Shown piece after piece: positions 7,563-16,668 of a stretch of 64,000 nt of DNA (position 1 is the first letter of the stretch; each line of letters opens with the position of its first letter). A model generated the notes under the pieces. That model saw only the letters and a list, made by a program, of their open reading frames with translations, did not search any database and was not told the DNA's origin. Position numbers and translations under genes: made by a program. The stretch is from GCA-2731375 sp964590195. Lineage in GTDB: Bacteria; Pseudomonadota; Alphaproteobacteria; GCA-2731375. The stretch spans positions 1 to 64,000 of the forward strand of contig CAZPWJ010000002.1 in assembly GCA_964590195.1 (NCBI GenBank), read 5' to 3'.

Positions 7563-8783
7563 ATGTCTGCGTCTGACCGGATTGATGCGCCAACGGCGAC
7601 CGTGGCGCTGGGTTTTGCCAGCGTTGCGCATACCTATTCCCACATGTTCGTGCTGTTCTTCGCGACGGTCGTTCTGGTGCTGGAGCGGGTCTGGGGGATG
7701 CCCTATGCGGAATTGTTCGCGCTCTCCATTCCCGGCGCCGTGATGTATGGCCTGGCGGCGCTGCCCGCCGGCTGGTTGGCGGACCGCTGGAGCGCGGCGG
7801 GTATGATCGCGGTCTTTTTTATCGGTACCGGCCTGGCCTCGATCCTGACCGGTCTGGTCACCGGCCCATGGCAGCTGGCCGTGGGTCTGACGGCCATCGG
7901 TACCTTCTCGGCGATCTATCATCCCGTTGGCGTGCCCTGGCTGATTAAGCATAGCCGCAGTCATGGCCGCGCCCTGGGTATCAACGGCGTCTTCGGCTCT
8001 GGCGGGACGGCGATTGCCGCCCTGGTGGCCGGTGGATTGGCCGAATTGTGGGGCTGGCGGGCCGCCTTCATCGCGCCTGGCATAATCTGCGTGGCGACTG
8101 GCGTGGCATTTATCCTGGCCATGCGCCTGGGCTTCATTATCGAGGGTGAGGGCGAGGCGGCGCCCGCGCCGGCGCCCGTAGCCTCCGACCGCCGCCGTGC
8201 CTTTATCATGCTGGCCATTACGGTTGTCTGCAGCGGTTTGATTTATCAAATTACCGCCTATGCCCTGCCCAAGGTCTTTGAAGAACGGCTGTATGACTTC
8301 GCCGGTCAATCGCTTCTGGGCATCGGCGGTTTTGTCAGCATTTGCTATTTGTTTTCATCCCTGACACAGATCATCGGCGGAGAGCTGGCGGACCGTTTGC
8401 CGCGCAAATTGGTGTATGCCGCCTTCCAATTGCTGCAAGTACCGATCTATGGCATTGCCTTTGCCACTTTTGGTCCCTTGCTGATCCCCCTGGCGGCGCT
8501 GATGATCAGCCTGAATTTGATGGCGCAGCCGGCGGAGAATTCCCTGCTTGCCCGTTACACGCCGTTAAACTGGCGGGGCAAGGTGTTTGGCGTGAAATTT
8601 CTGCTGACCCTTGGCATTTCCTCGGTCGGCTTGGCGCTGGTGCCGCTGATTCACGCCGCCACGGACAGTTTGGATGGGCTGTTTATTCTATTGGGTCTAT
8701 CGGCCCTGGTTAGTTTTATCGCCGCCGCCGCGCTGCCCAAGGAACGGGCGGTCTTGCGCACGGGGACGGAGAGCGGAAAATAG
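7563..8783 (+). CDS. Major facilitator superfamily transporter
   Basis: A 406-residue protein with about 12 hydrophobic segments in two halves separated by a cytoplasmic linker near residue 200 (EGEGEAAPAPAP, then DRRR). The loop between helices 2 and 3 has the MFS-like AGWLADRWSAAG. The substrate cannot be told from the sequence. It follows cutA by 6 bp, and a link to metal homeostasis would be speculation. Confidence 0.85.
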   Translation: MSASDRIDAPTATVALGFASVAHTYSHMFVLFFATVVLVLERVWGMPYAELFALSIPGAVMYGLAALPAGWLADRWSAAGMIAVFFIGTGLASILTGLVTGPWQLAVGLTAIGTFSAIYHPVGVPWLIKHSRSHGRALGINGVFGSGGTAIAALVAGGLAELWGWRAAFIAPGIICVATGVAFILAMRLGFIIEGEGEAAPAPAPVASDRRRAFIMLAITVVCSGLIYQITAYALPKVFEERLYDFAGQSLLGIGGFVSICYLFSSLTQIIGGELADRLPRKLVYAAFQLLQVPIYGIAFATFGPLLIPLAALMISLNLMAQPAENSLLARYTPLNWRGKVFGVKFLLTLGISSVGLALVPLIHAATDSLDGLFILLGLSALVSFIAAAALPKERAVLRTGTESGK

Positions 8784-8840
8784 AACACGCCGCCTGGACC
8801 TGGCAGGCCCATTATAAATTTAGATTAGCCGCAGATTGTT

Positions 8841-9314
8841 CTAAACGAATTTTACCTTCAGCAGCTCGTAAAACTTGCCGCCGGACGGTGTTGCCACTTC
8901 GACCTCGTCGCCGACCTGTTTGCCGATCAGGGCGCGCGCCAGGGGGGAGCGGACGGAGAGGCGCTTTTCCTTGATGTCGGCCTCGTCCTCGCCAACGATC
9001 TGGAACTTCATCTCGGAATCATCGTCCTCGTCCACCACGGTTACCGTGGCGCCGAATTTGACGGTCTTGCCGGTCAGCGCCGCCGTATCGATGATCTGGG
9101 CCCGGCTGATTTTGCTTTCCAACTCGGCGATCCGGCTCTCGACAAAGGCCTGGCGTTCCTTGGCGGCGTGATACTCGGCATTTTCCGAAAGGTCGCCATG
9201 GGCGCGCGCTTCTTCCAGCGCCCGAATGATCGAGGGGCGCTCCACACCTTTCAGCTTCTTCATTTCCTCTTCCAAACGGATGAAGCCCGTCTGGGTCATT
9301 GGCACCTTTTCCAT
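8841..9314 (-). CDS. greA: Transcription elongation factor GreA
   Basis: Rescues backtracked RNA polymerase by stimulating transcript cleavage. The N-terminal coiled coil (LEEEMKKLKGVERPSIIRAL, then LSENAEYHAAKERQ) carries the acidic tip residues, and the C-terminal FKBP-like domain ends in SGGKFYELLKVKF. Start MEKVPMTQTGF gives 157 residues, the family norm; an upstream in-frame ATG at 9362 would add 16 residues. It lies just downstream of carB on the same strand, a common alphaproteobacterial pairing. Confidence 0.96.
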   Translation of the reverse strand: MEKVPMTQTGFIRLEEEMKKLKGVERPSIIRALEEARAHGDLSENAEYHAAKERQAFVESRIAELESKISRAQIIDTAALTGKTVKFGATVTVVDEDDDSEMKFQIVGEDEADIKEKRLSVRSPLARALIGKQVGDEVEVATPSGGKFYELLKVKFV

Positions 9315-9385
9315 AAGCCGGTCGTTAGCCTCGTTTTTCTGGAATAGAAACGATCGGCTCATTTGAACCGATCAGATAAGAAAGA

Positions 9386-12300
9386 TTAAAAGTAAGATTG
9401 CAATGGGGCAACATCAAGGCCCCGTTGTTTCAAAAGTCCGATGGCCGCCACCGCCGATCGCGCGCCGGAGACGGTCGTATAATAGGGGATGCGGTGTGTC
9501 AAGGCGGCCCGGCGCAGGGTGAAACTGTCGGCGATGGCCTGGGCGCCTTCGGTGGTATTGAAGATCAAGGCGATGGCGCCGTTAGTGATCGCATCGACAA
9601 TATGCGGCCGGCCTTCCAGGACCTTGTTGATGCCTTCGACGGCGATACCCTGGGCCTTCAAATGCTTTGCCGTGCCGGATGTGGCGGTGATGGCAAAGCC
9701 CAATTCGGACAGATCCCGGGCCAGTTCGGCGGCGGCGGGTTTGTCGCGGTCCTTGACGGAAATGAACACCTTGCCCTGTTCCGGCAGCTCCGTACCCGCG
9801 GCAATCTGCGATTTCGCGAAGGCGGCGGCAAACGATCCATCCAGGCCCATGACCTCGCCGGTGGACTTCATCTCCGGCCCCAACAACACATCGACGCCAG
9901 GGAAACGGGCAAACGGGAACACCGCCTCCTTCACCGCCACATGTTCCTGGTTGCTTAGGTCGAGACTAAAGTCAGCCAGCTTTTCGCCCGCCATGATCCG
10001 TGCCGCCAGCTTCGCGATGGGCTCGCCCACGGCCTTGGCGACAAAGGGCACAGTGCGGGAGGCACGTGGATTGACCTCGAGAATAAAGATTTCATCCCCG
10101 CGCACCGCGAACTGCACGTTCATCAATCCAACCACCGACAAACCGCGCGCAAGGGCGTCGGCCTGGCGGCGGATTTCATCGACGATATCGTCGCTCAGTG
10201 AGTAAGGGGGGAGTGAACAGGCCGAATCGCCTGAATGAATGCCCGCTTCCTCGATATGTTCCATGATGCCGGCGACCACCACATCCCGGCCATCGGCCAG
10301 GGCATCCAGGTCGACCTCGATGGCATCTTGCAGATAGCCATCCACCAGTACCGGGCTGTCACCCGATACTTTCACGGCTTCGGTCATGTAGCGGTCAAGC
10401 TGCGCTTCGTCGCGGACAATCTCCATGGCCCGGCCGCCCAGCACGTAACTGGGACGCACCACCACGGGAAAACCAATTCTTGCCGCGATTTCGTGCGCTT
10501 CCCCGGTCGAGGTGGCAATGCCGTTGGGCGGCTGTTTCAGTTCCAGGCGATGCAGCAATTCCTGAAAGCGGTGCCGGTCCTCCGCCAGGTCGATGGCATC
10601 GGGGCTGGTGCCCAGGATCGGTACGCCGGCGGCTTCCAATTCCGCCGCCAGTTTCAGGGGCGTCTGGCCGCCAAACTGTACAATCATACCCTTCAGGTTG
10701 CCGTTGCCTTGTTCCAGGCGGACAATTTCCAGGACATCCTCGGCCGTCAACGGCTCGAAATACAGCCGGTCCGAGGTATCGTAGTCCGTCGATACGGTCT
10801 CGGGATTGCAGTTCACCATGATCGCTTCATAGCCGGCTTCGCGCAGGGCAAAGACCGCATGGACACAGCAATAATCAAACTCGATACCCTGGCCGATCCG
10901 GTTCGGACCGCCGCCAAGAATGATGATCTTTTCCCGATCGCTGGGCCGTGCCTCGCACTCCACCGGCTGGTTCAGGCCTTCGTAGGTGGAATACATATAA
11001 GGCGTATGGCTCTCGAATTCGGCGGCGCAGGTGTCGATCCGCTTGTACACCGGGTGTACGTCCAGGGCATGGCGATGGGCCATGACCTCCGCCCCGCTTT
11101 TCCCTGTCAGCTGCGCCAGGCGCTGGTCGGAGAAACCCTGTGCCTTCAAGGCGCGCATCCGGCGCGGATCATCCGGCAGCCCATCGGCGGCAAGCTTGTC
11201 TTCCGCCGTTACAAGATCGTTGACCTGGGCCACGAACCAGGGATCGATCCAGGTGATGCGTTCGATCTCCTCCGCCGCCATGCCGTGACGCAAAGCCTGC
11301 GCGACCACCAACAGGCGGTCCGGCGCGGGCCGTGCCAGGGCCGCGCGCAGGGCATCGTCGGTATCCTCGTCGACGCCGGGAATAACGATCTCGTCCAGGC
11401 CTGACAGTCCCGTCTCCATGGAGCGCAGGGCCTTTTGCAGACTTTCCGCGAAGGTCCGGCCCACGGACATGGCCTCGCCCACGGATTTCATTGACGTGGT
11501 CAGCAGCGCATCGGTGGAGGGAAATTTCTCGAACGTGAAACGCGGTATCTTGGTCACAACATAGTCGATGGTGGGTTCGAACGAGGCGGGAATGACGCCG
11601 CCCGTGATGTCGTTATCCAGCTCGTCCAGGGTATAGCCCACGGCCAGCCGCGCCGCGACCTTGGCGATGGGAAAACCGGTTGCCTTCGAGGCCAGGGCGG
11701 AGGAGCGGGAAACCCGGGGGTTCATCTCGATCACCACCAGACGGCCGTTTTCCGGGTTCAAGGCGAACTGCACGTTGGAACCGCCGGTATCGACGCCGAT
11801 TTCCCGCAGGCAGGCGATCGAGGCATTGCGCAGGATCTGGTATTCCTTGTCCGTCAGGGTCAGGGCCGGGGCCACCGTGACGCTGTCGCCGGTATGGATG
11901 CCCATGGGATCTACGTTCTCGATGGAGCAGACGATGATGCAATTGTCCGCATGATCGCGCACCACCTCCATTTCGTACTCTTTCCAGCCCAGGACGGATT
12001 CCTCGATCAACACCTCGCTGGTGGGCGAGGCGTCCAGTCCAGTGGTGATGATGGCCTGAAATTCATCCCGGTTATAGGCGATGCCGCCGCCCGTGCCGCC
12101 CAGGGTAAAGGATGGCCGGATGATCGCCGGCAGGCCGACCTTTTCCAGTGCCGTCCAGGCCTCGGCCATATCATGGGCGATGCCCGCCTTGGGGGTTTCC
12201 AGGCCAATGCGGGTCATGGCATCGCGGAACAGGCTACGGTCCTCGGCCATGTTGATGGCATCGGGCTTGGCGCCGATCAACTCGACGCCGAATTCCTCCA

Positions 12301-12622
12301 AGGTACCGTTTTCGAACAACGACATGGCCGTATTCAATGCCGTCTGACCGCCCATGGTTGGCAGAATGGCGTCGGGGCGTTCCTTGGCGATGATCTTGCG
12401 GACGATCTCCGGCGTGATGGGTTCGACATAGGTCGCTTCAGCGAAATCCGGGTCGGTCATGATGGTGGCCGGGTTGGAGTTGACCAAAATCACCCGATAG
12501 CCTTCGTCACGCAAAGCCTTGCAGGCCTGGGTGCCGGAATAGTCGAACTCGCAGGCCTGGCCGATAACAATGGGCCCGGCACCGATGATCATGATGCTGT
12601 TAATGTCTGTCCGTTTTGGCAC
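9386..12622 (-). CDS. carB: Carbamoyl-phosphate synthase large subunit
   Basis: Makes carbamoyl phosphate from bicarbonate, ammonia and two ATP for arginine and pyrimidine synthesis. Two homologous ATP-grasp halves are visible (IIGAGPIVIGQACEFDYSGT near residue 12 and ILGGGPNRIGQGIEFDYCCV near 565), followed by the MGS-like allosteric domain (TATSGTAKHLKAQGI). The length of 1078 residues is normal. The start is GTG at 12622 with AGGAAG upstream. The small-subunit gene carA is not adjacent, so it must lie elsewhere. Confidence 0.98.
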   Translation of the reverse strand: MPKRTDINSIMIIGAGPIVIGQACEFDYSGTQACKALRDEGYRVILVNSNPATIMTDPDFAEATYVEPITPEIVRKIIAKERPDAILPTMGGQTALNTAMSLFENGTLEEFGVELIGAKPDAINMAEDRSLFRDAMTRIGLETPKAGIAHDMAEAWTALEKVGLPAIIRPSFTLGGTGGGIAYNRDEFQAIITTGLDASPTSEVLIEESVLGWKEYEMEVVRDHADNCIIVCSIENVDPMGIHTGDSVTVAPALTLTDKEYQILRNASIACLREIGVDTGGSNVQFALNPENGRLVVIEMNPRVSRSSALASKATGFPIAKVAARLAVGYTLDELDNDITGGVIPASFEPTIDYVVTKIPRFTFEKFPSTDALLTTSMKSVGEAMSVGRTFAESLQKALRSMETGLSGLDEIVIPGVDEDTDDALRAALARPAPDRLLVVAQALRHGMAAEEIERITWIDPWFVAQVNDLVTAEDKLAADGLPDDPRRMRALKAQGFSDQRLAQLTGKSGAEVMAHRHALDVHPVYKRIDTCAAEFESHTPYMYSTYEGLNQPVECEARPSDREKIIILGGGPNRIGQGIEFDYCCVHAVFALREAGYEAIMVNCNPETVSTDYDTSDRLYFEPLTAEDVLEIVRLEQGNGNLKGMIVQFGGQTPLKLAAELEAAGVPILGTSPDAIDLAEDRHRFQELLHRLELKQPPNGIATSTGEAHEIAARIGFPVVVRPSYVLGGRAMEIVRDEAQLDRYMTEAVKVSGDSPVLVDGYLQDAIEVDLDALADGRDVVVAGIMEHIEEAGIHSGDSACSLPPYSLSDDIVDEIRRQADALARGLSVVGLMNVQFAVRGDEIFILEVNPRASRTVPFVAKAVGEPIAKLAARIMAGEKLADFSLDLSNQEHVAVKEAVFPFARFPGVDVLLGPEMKSTGEVMGLDGSFAAAFAKSQIAAGTELPEQGKVFISVKDRDKPAAAELARDLSELGFAITATSGTAKHLKAQGIAVEGINKVLEGRPHIVDAITNGAIALIFNTTEGAQAIADSFTLRRAALTHRIPYYTTVSGARSAVAAIGLLKQRGLDVAPLQSYF

Positions 12623-12720
12623 CGGCTGGCTTCCTCATGACATGCCTCTGCCCGCGCCAACTTCGGTCTGTATGGGCCAATTTGGTGTGGGCGTGGTAAC
12701 AGAAGCCTGTTTAGATCAAT

Positions 12721-12739
12721 GCCCGGCGTGCCGCCGGGC
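12721..12739. other. GC-rich hairpin upstream of carB
   Basis: A perfect 8-bp stem (GCCCGGCG with CGCCGGGC) around a 3-nt loop, about 100 bp upstream of the carB start. No T-tract follows on either strand. It could be in the carB leader or a weak terminator for the gene upstream. Confidence 0.45.
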
Positions 12740-12799
12740 GGGCGCAATATAGACCCTTGCCATGCGCAGGGCTACGAGATTCACGGCTATCGGCGCAAA

Positions 12800-12830
12800 G
12801 AATCACCACCTATTTTTCAGCAGGTGATTC
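12800..12830 (-). terminator. Hairpin overlapping the stop of the Sel1-repeat gene
   Basis: GAATCACC and GGTGATTC form an 8-bp stem around the TAG stop of the minus-strand gene. On that strand it is followed by TTTGCG, a short T-tract. This is consistent with a modest intrinsic terminator. Confidence 0.5.
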
Positions 12831-13340
12831 TCGTGTCAGACCGGCGGGCCTGGCCTCGAAGCCGCTGGCCCAGCGCTGGGCATCGGTGATTTCGCCGGGC
12901 TGCATCAGGCGCGCGGCTTCATCGCGTAGCGCCACTGCCTGTTGTTGCAGCCCTGGAATGGCATGATTGGCCGCCACCGTTAGCCAGCCATAGGCTTTGA
13001 CAAGATCCTGGCGTACCCCAAGGCCCCGGATATGCAGGGAGCCAAAGGCCAATTGCCCCGATGGGTTGCCTTTGATCGCGGCCTTGTGAAACCAGATGGC
13101 GGCGATGGCATCGTCGCGCCGCACCCCCTTGCCGTAAAAATACATCGCCCCCAGCATGAATTCGGCGCCCGCATGCCCACGTTGGGCCAAATGCAGAAAT
13201 TCGCTGCGGGCAGGATCGAATTTACCACGGTCATAGGCAACCACGGCGCCGTTAAAATCCGCCCATGCCGGGGCGGCCCAGAGATAAAACGGCAAAAGGT
13301 AAAGGCTAAAGACCGCGAATATGAAAATTGGCCGCCGCAT
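12810..13340 (-). CDS. Secreted Sel1-repeat protein
   Basis: A 176-residue protein with an N-terminal signal peptide (FIFAVFSLYLLPFYLWAAPAWA) followed by two or three Sel1-like TPR repeats, such as GHAGAEFMLGAMYFYGKGV, and then LHIRGLGVRQDLVKAYGWL. Sel1 repeats bind proteins, so a periplasmic scaffold role is likely, but no partner is known. The C-terminal pattern (I-T-D-A-Q-R-W-A) recurs in the unlinked small protein at 27220-27492. It is followed by a hairpin at its stop. Confidence 0.75.
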   Translation of the reverse strand: MRRPIFIFAVFSLYLLPFYLWAAPAWADFNGAVVAYDRGKFDPARSEFLHLAQRGHAGAEFMLGAMYFYGKGVRRDDAIAAIWFHKAAIKGNPSGQLAFGSLHIRGLGVRQDLVKAYGWLTVAANHAIPGLQQQAVALRDEAARLMQPGEITDAQRWASGFEARPAGLTRESPAEK

Positions 13341-13477
13341 GGTTCCCCTCGGCGCGTCATTGTGATGTTAAGCCAGCATACAACAATGAGAGCGGAATGG
13401 CGAATAAGATGGACAGCGGCGGCATTCGGCATTAAGTGACCAGAGTATAGGTTAACGAATTGGAACTTTACGGGCAG

Positions 13478-14269
13478 ATGCCAGATACGACGCCGAATAC
13501 CGAACAGCCGAAGCCGACCCCTGGGGAAGGGGAGGAGGCGCCGGTCCTGATCGAGCCGCGCCAACGGCCGGGTATTTTCACTCGTCTGCGCAATTATTTT
13601 CTGACCGGTATCATTGTTACCGCGCCCATTGCCCTGACCATCTATCTGACCTGGCAATTCATTGACTGGGTGGACAGTCAGGCCATTCCATTGCTGCCGG
13701 CGAAATATAATCCGGAGAATTATTTGCCGTTTTCATTGCCGGGCCTAGGCTTGGTGATGATGGTTGTAATTCTGACGTTTGTCGGTTTCCTGACGGCAAA
13801 TATTTTCGGCCGCACGTTGTTGAAAACCGGTGAGCGGCTGGTCAACCGCATGCCCGTGGTGCGCACTATTTATGGCGCTCTGAAACAGGTTCTGGAAACG
13901 GTCCTGAGCCAGTCCTCGAATTCTTTTCGCCAGGCGGTGTTGGTGGAATACCCCCGGCGCGGGATCTGGACCGTGGCCTTCGTTACCGGCGATACGGAGG
14001 GCGAGGTGGCCACGCGCCTGGATGACGATATGGTCAATATCTACGTCCCGACAACGCCGAACCCGACCTCCGGTTTCCTTTTGATGGTGCCCCGGCGGGA
14101 TCTGATGTTCCTTGATATGCCGGTGGAAGACGCGGCCAAATACATCATCTCCATCGGCGTTATCGCGCCGGAAGTGGAGGCTGAAATCGCCAAAATGCCT
14201 AAACTGCCCGGTCGGGAGCCCCTGGCGCCCGATGCGCCCAAGGCGCCGGAGCAATTATCCGCTGAATAA
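13478..14269 (+). CDS. DUF502 family membrane protein
   Basis: A 263-residue membrane protein. After a charged, proline-rich N-terminus come the hydrophobic segment YFLTGIIVTAPIALTIYLTW and a second segment around LGLVMMVVILTFVGFLTANI, then a soluble domain (RMPVVRTIYGALKQVLETV and TPNPTSGFLLMVPRRD), the usual DUF502 pattern. The function of the family is unknown. ATG 13478 is preferred over TTG 13460. The C-terminal tail is proline- and alanine-rich. It ends tail to tail with the molybdenum hydroxylase gene. Confidence 0.88.
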   Translation: MPDTTPNTEQPKPTPGEGEEAPVLIEPRQRPGIFTRLRNYFLTGIIVTAPIALTIYLTWQFIDWVDSQAIPLLPAKYNPENYLPFSLPGLGLVMMVVILTFVGFLTANIFGRTLLKTGERLVNRMPVVRTIYGALKQVLETVLSQSSNSFRQAVLVEYPRRGIWTVAFVTGDTEGEVATRLDDDMVNIYVPTTPNPTSGFLLMVPRRDLMFLDMPVEDAAKYIISIGVIAPEVEAEIAKMPKLPGREPLAPDAPKAPEQLSAE

Positions 14270-14272
14270 ATG

Positions 14273-16585
14273 TTACCTGGCGGCTCTAATCGCCCGCCAT
14301 ATCTTTTCCGGCGTCGCCGGCATGTCCATATGCAGAATGCCGAATTCGGCTAGGGCATCGACCACCGCGTTCATCACCGCCGGCAGGGCGCCGGAGGTGC
14401 CGGCTTCGCCGCAGCCCTTGACACCCAGGGGATTGGTTGTTGCCGGCACGGGATGGTCATCAAAGGCGATATTGGGAATTTGATCGGCGCGGGGCATGGC
14501 GTAATCCATGAATGAGCCGGACAGCAATTGCCCCTGGCCGTCATAGACGGCGTGCTCCATCAGGGCCTGCCCGATACCCTGGGCGACGGCGCCATGAACC
14601 TGACCGGCCACCAGCAGGGGATTGACCACGGTGCCGAAATCATCCACCACGATGTAGCGGTCAAGGCGCGTTGCACCGGTCTCCGGGTCAATCTCCAACT
14701 CGCAAACATGTACGCCGTTGGGATAGCTCGACGGCGGCGTATCGATCACCAGGGCCGCATTCAGGGCGCCCGCCCGGCCTTCCTCGGATCGTGCCAGCTC
14801 CATCAGGCTGATACCCCGGTCGGTACCGGCGATTTGTAGCCGCCCGGCTTCGAATTGAATATCCTCGACCGCTGTTTCCAGTTTTTCCGCCGCCAGATGG
14901 CGGGCTTTTTCCTTCACCTCCGTGCTGACCGAGACGATCGCGGCGCCGCTGGCCATGATCGACCGGCTGCCGCCGGTGCCGCCGCCCGCCAGCAGCTCGT
15001 CGCTGTCGCCTTGGCGGAGGCGGATGTCCTCGAACGGCAGTCCCAGTTGATCGGCCAGCACCTGGGCGAAGGCGGAGGCATGGCCCTGGCCATAGTTCTG
15101 CGTCCCGGTTGTCAGGCTGATTGTTCCGTCATCCTCGAAGCGCACGCCGCCCATTTCCTTGCCTGCCGGCGCGGTCGCCTCCAAATAGGCCGAAATGCCC
15201 CGTCCGCGCAGCATGCCTTTGGCCCGGCTGGCGGCCTGGCGATCGGCAAAACCATGCCAATCCGCCAATGCCAGGCATTTGTCCAGCACCGCAGGAAAAT
15301 CGCCGCTGTCATAGGCTTGACCCGAGGCCGAGGTATACGGCATGGCGGCGCCTGGGACCAAATTCAGCCGCCGTAACTCTATCGGGTCGCGGCCTGTTTC
15401 CCGTGCCGCCAGATCGACCAGGCGTTCCATATAATAGTTGGCCTCCGGACGGCCGGCGCCGCGATAGGCGCCGATGGGCGTGGTGTTGGTGAATAGGCAT
15501 TTCGTGGTTACCGCAAAGGCCGGGGTCTTGTAGACGCCCGGCATATTCTTAAAGATATTGTTGGTTTGCATGTTTGGGCCGACGGTTGAGAGGAAGGCCC
15601 CCATATTGGCCAGACTATCGGCGCGGATGGCGAGGAAATTTCCCGCCTCATCCAGGGCCAGGGCGGCCTCCACCACTGAATCCCGGCCATGCTGGTCCGA
15701 GACGAAGCTATCGCTGCGCTCGTCACACCATTTGATGGGCCGGCCCAGTTCACGGGCGCCATGAAGAATGGCGACGTATTCGGGATAAACCGACGATTTC
15801 ATGCCGAACGAGCCGCCAACGTCAAACGTCCGTACCCGGACTTGCTCCATTGGCACCTTCAGGATTTTGTTGGCCAGCGCGTTCTTCGCCGCGAAAGTAC
15901 CCTGGCAGCCAATGTGCAGGGTGAAACGTCCATCGTCCGCATTGTGGGCCGCCACCGCTGCCCGTGGTTCCATGGGGGCGATAACCAGGCGGTTATTGAA
16001 AAATCTCAACCGCGTAACATGGGCCGCATTGTCGAAGGCGGCCTGTGCCGCCACGTGATCACCGGCATGAAAATCCAGGCACTGGTTGCCAGGAACATCG
16101 GGCCAGACCTGCGGGGCGCCGGTCAGGGCGGCGGCCTCCACCGTATCCACCGCCGGCAGTTCTTCAATCTCAAGCTCGATGGTTTCCGCCGCATCCTTGG
16201 CCTGGGCGATTGTCTCGGCGATTACGGCGGCCACCGGATGGCCCCGGTAGCGCACCCGATTGATGGCCAGGGCCGGGTTCTCGGGCATAAGCAAGGGACT
16301 GCCGTCATGGCTCTTCGGGGTAACGTTGCAGGGCAGGGTGCCATAGCCGGCGGCCTGAAGATCGGCACCGGTATAGATCGCCAACACTCCGGGCATGGCC
16401 AGGGCGGCGTCCAGATCAATGCTTCGAATGATGCCGTGGGCATGGGCCGAGCGCAGGATAAAGGCATGCGCTTGATTGGGCAGATTGATGTCATCGGTAT
16501 AGCGGCCTTCGCCCCGCAACAGGCGTGGATCTTCGGTGCGCGATACTGATTGCCCCATGGCTTGTGCGCCGGTTTCGAAATCCAT
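14273..16585 (-). CDS. Xanthine dehydrogenase family molybdopterin-binding (large) subunit
   Basis: Catalytic subunit of a molybdenum hydroxylase of the CO dehydrogenase/aldehyde oxidase (CoxL) group, 770 residues. The N-terminal a/b hammerhead domain begins SRTEDPRLLRGEGRYTDDI. Cofactor-binding stretches GGSFGMKSS and AYRGAGRPEANYYMERL are present, and the active-site glutamate lies in GCGEAGTSGALPA near the C-terminus. I see no CoxL-type selenide cysteine signature, so CO as substrate is unlikely. The FAD and 2Fe-2S subunits that normally accompany it are not adjacent. It is divergent from hydantoinase A. Confidence 0.9.
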   Translation of the reverse strand: MDFETGAQAMGQSVSRTEDPRLLRGEGRYTDDINLPNQAHAFILRSAHAHGIIRSIDLDAALAMPGVLAIYTGADLQAAGYGTLPCNVTPKSHDGSPLLMPENPALAINRVRYRGHPVAAVIAETIAQAKDAAETIELEIEELPAVDTVEAAALTGAPQVWPDVPGNQCLDFHAGDHVAAQAAFDNAAHVTRLRFFNNRLVIAPMEPRAAVAAHNADDGRFTLHIGCQGTFAAKNALANKILKVPMEQVRVRTFDVGGSFGMKSSVYPEYVAILHGARELGRPIKWCDERSDSFVSDQHGRDSVVEAALALDEAGNFLAIRADSLANMGAFLSTVGPNMQTNNIFKNMPGVYKTPAFAVTTKCLFTNTTPIGAYRGAGRPEANYYMERLVDLAARETGRDPIELRRLNLVPGAAMPYTSASGQAYDSGDFPAVLDKCLALADWHGFADRQAASRAKGMLRGRGISAYLEATAPAGKEMGGVRFEDDGTISLTTGTQNYGQGHASAFAQVLADQLGLPFEDIRLRQGDSDELLAGGGTGGSRSIMASGAAIVSVSTEVKEKARHLAAEKLETAVEDIQFEAGRLQIAGTDRGISLMELARSEEGRAGALNAALVIDTPPSSYPNGVHVCELEIDPETGATRLDRYIVVDDFGTVVNPLLVAGQVHGAVAQGIGQALMEHAVYDGQGQLLSGSFMDYAMPRADQIPNIAFDDHPVPATTNPLGVKGCGEAGTSGALPAVMNAVVDALAEFGILHMDMPATPEKIWRAIRAAR

Positions 16586-16668
16586 TCTGGCCGTCTCCTG
16601 AAAAATTCACCTAATGTTTGATTCATACTACCCTGTCAGGGTGAGATTCTGAATATTTAGGAGTACGC

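Noticed and set aside
10235..11404. 389-codon plus-strand frame inside carB
   Set aside because: Overlaps the carB gene on the other strand; no family resemblance and no ribosome site.
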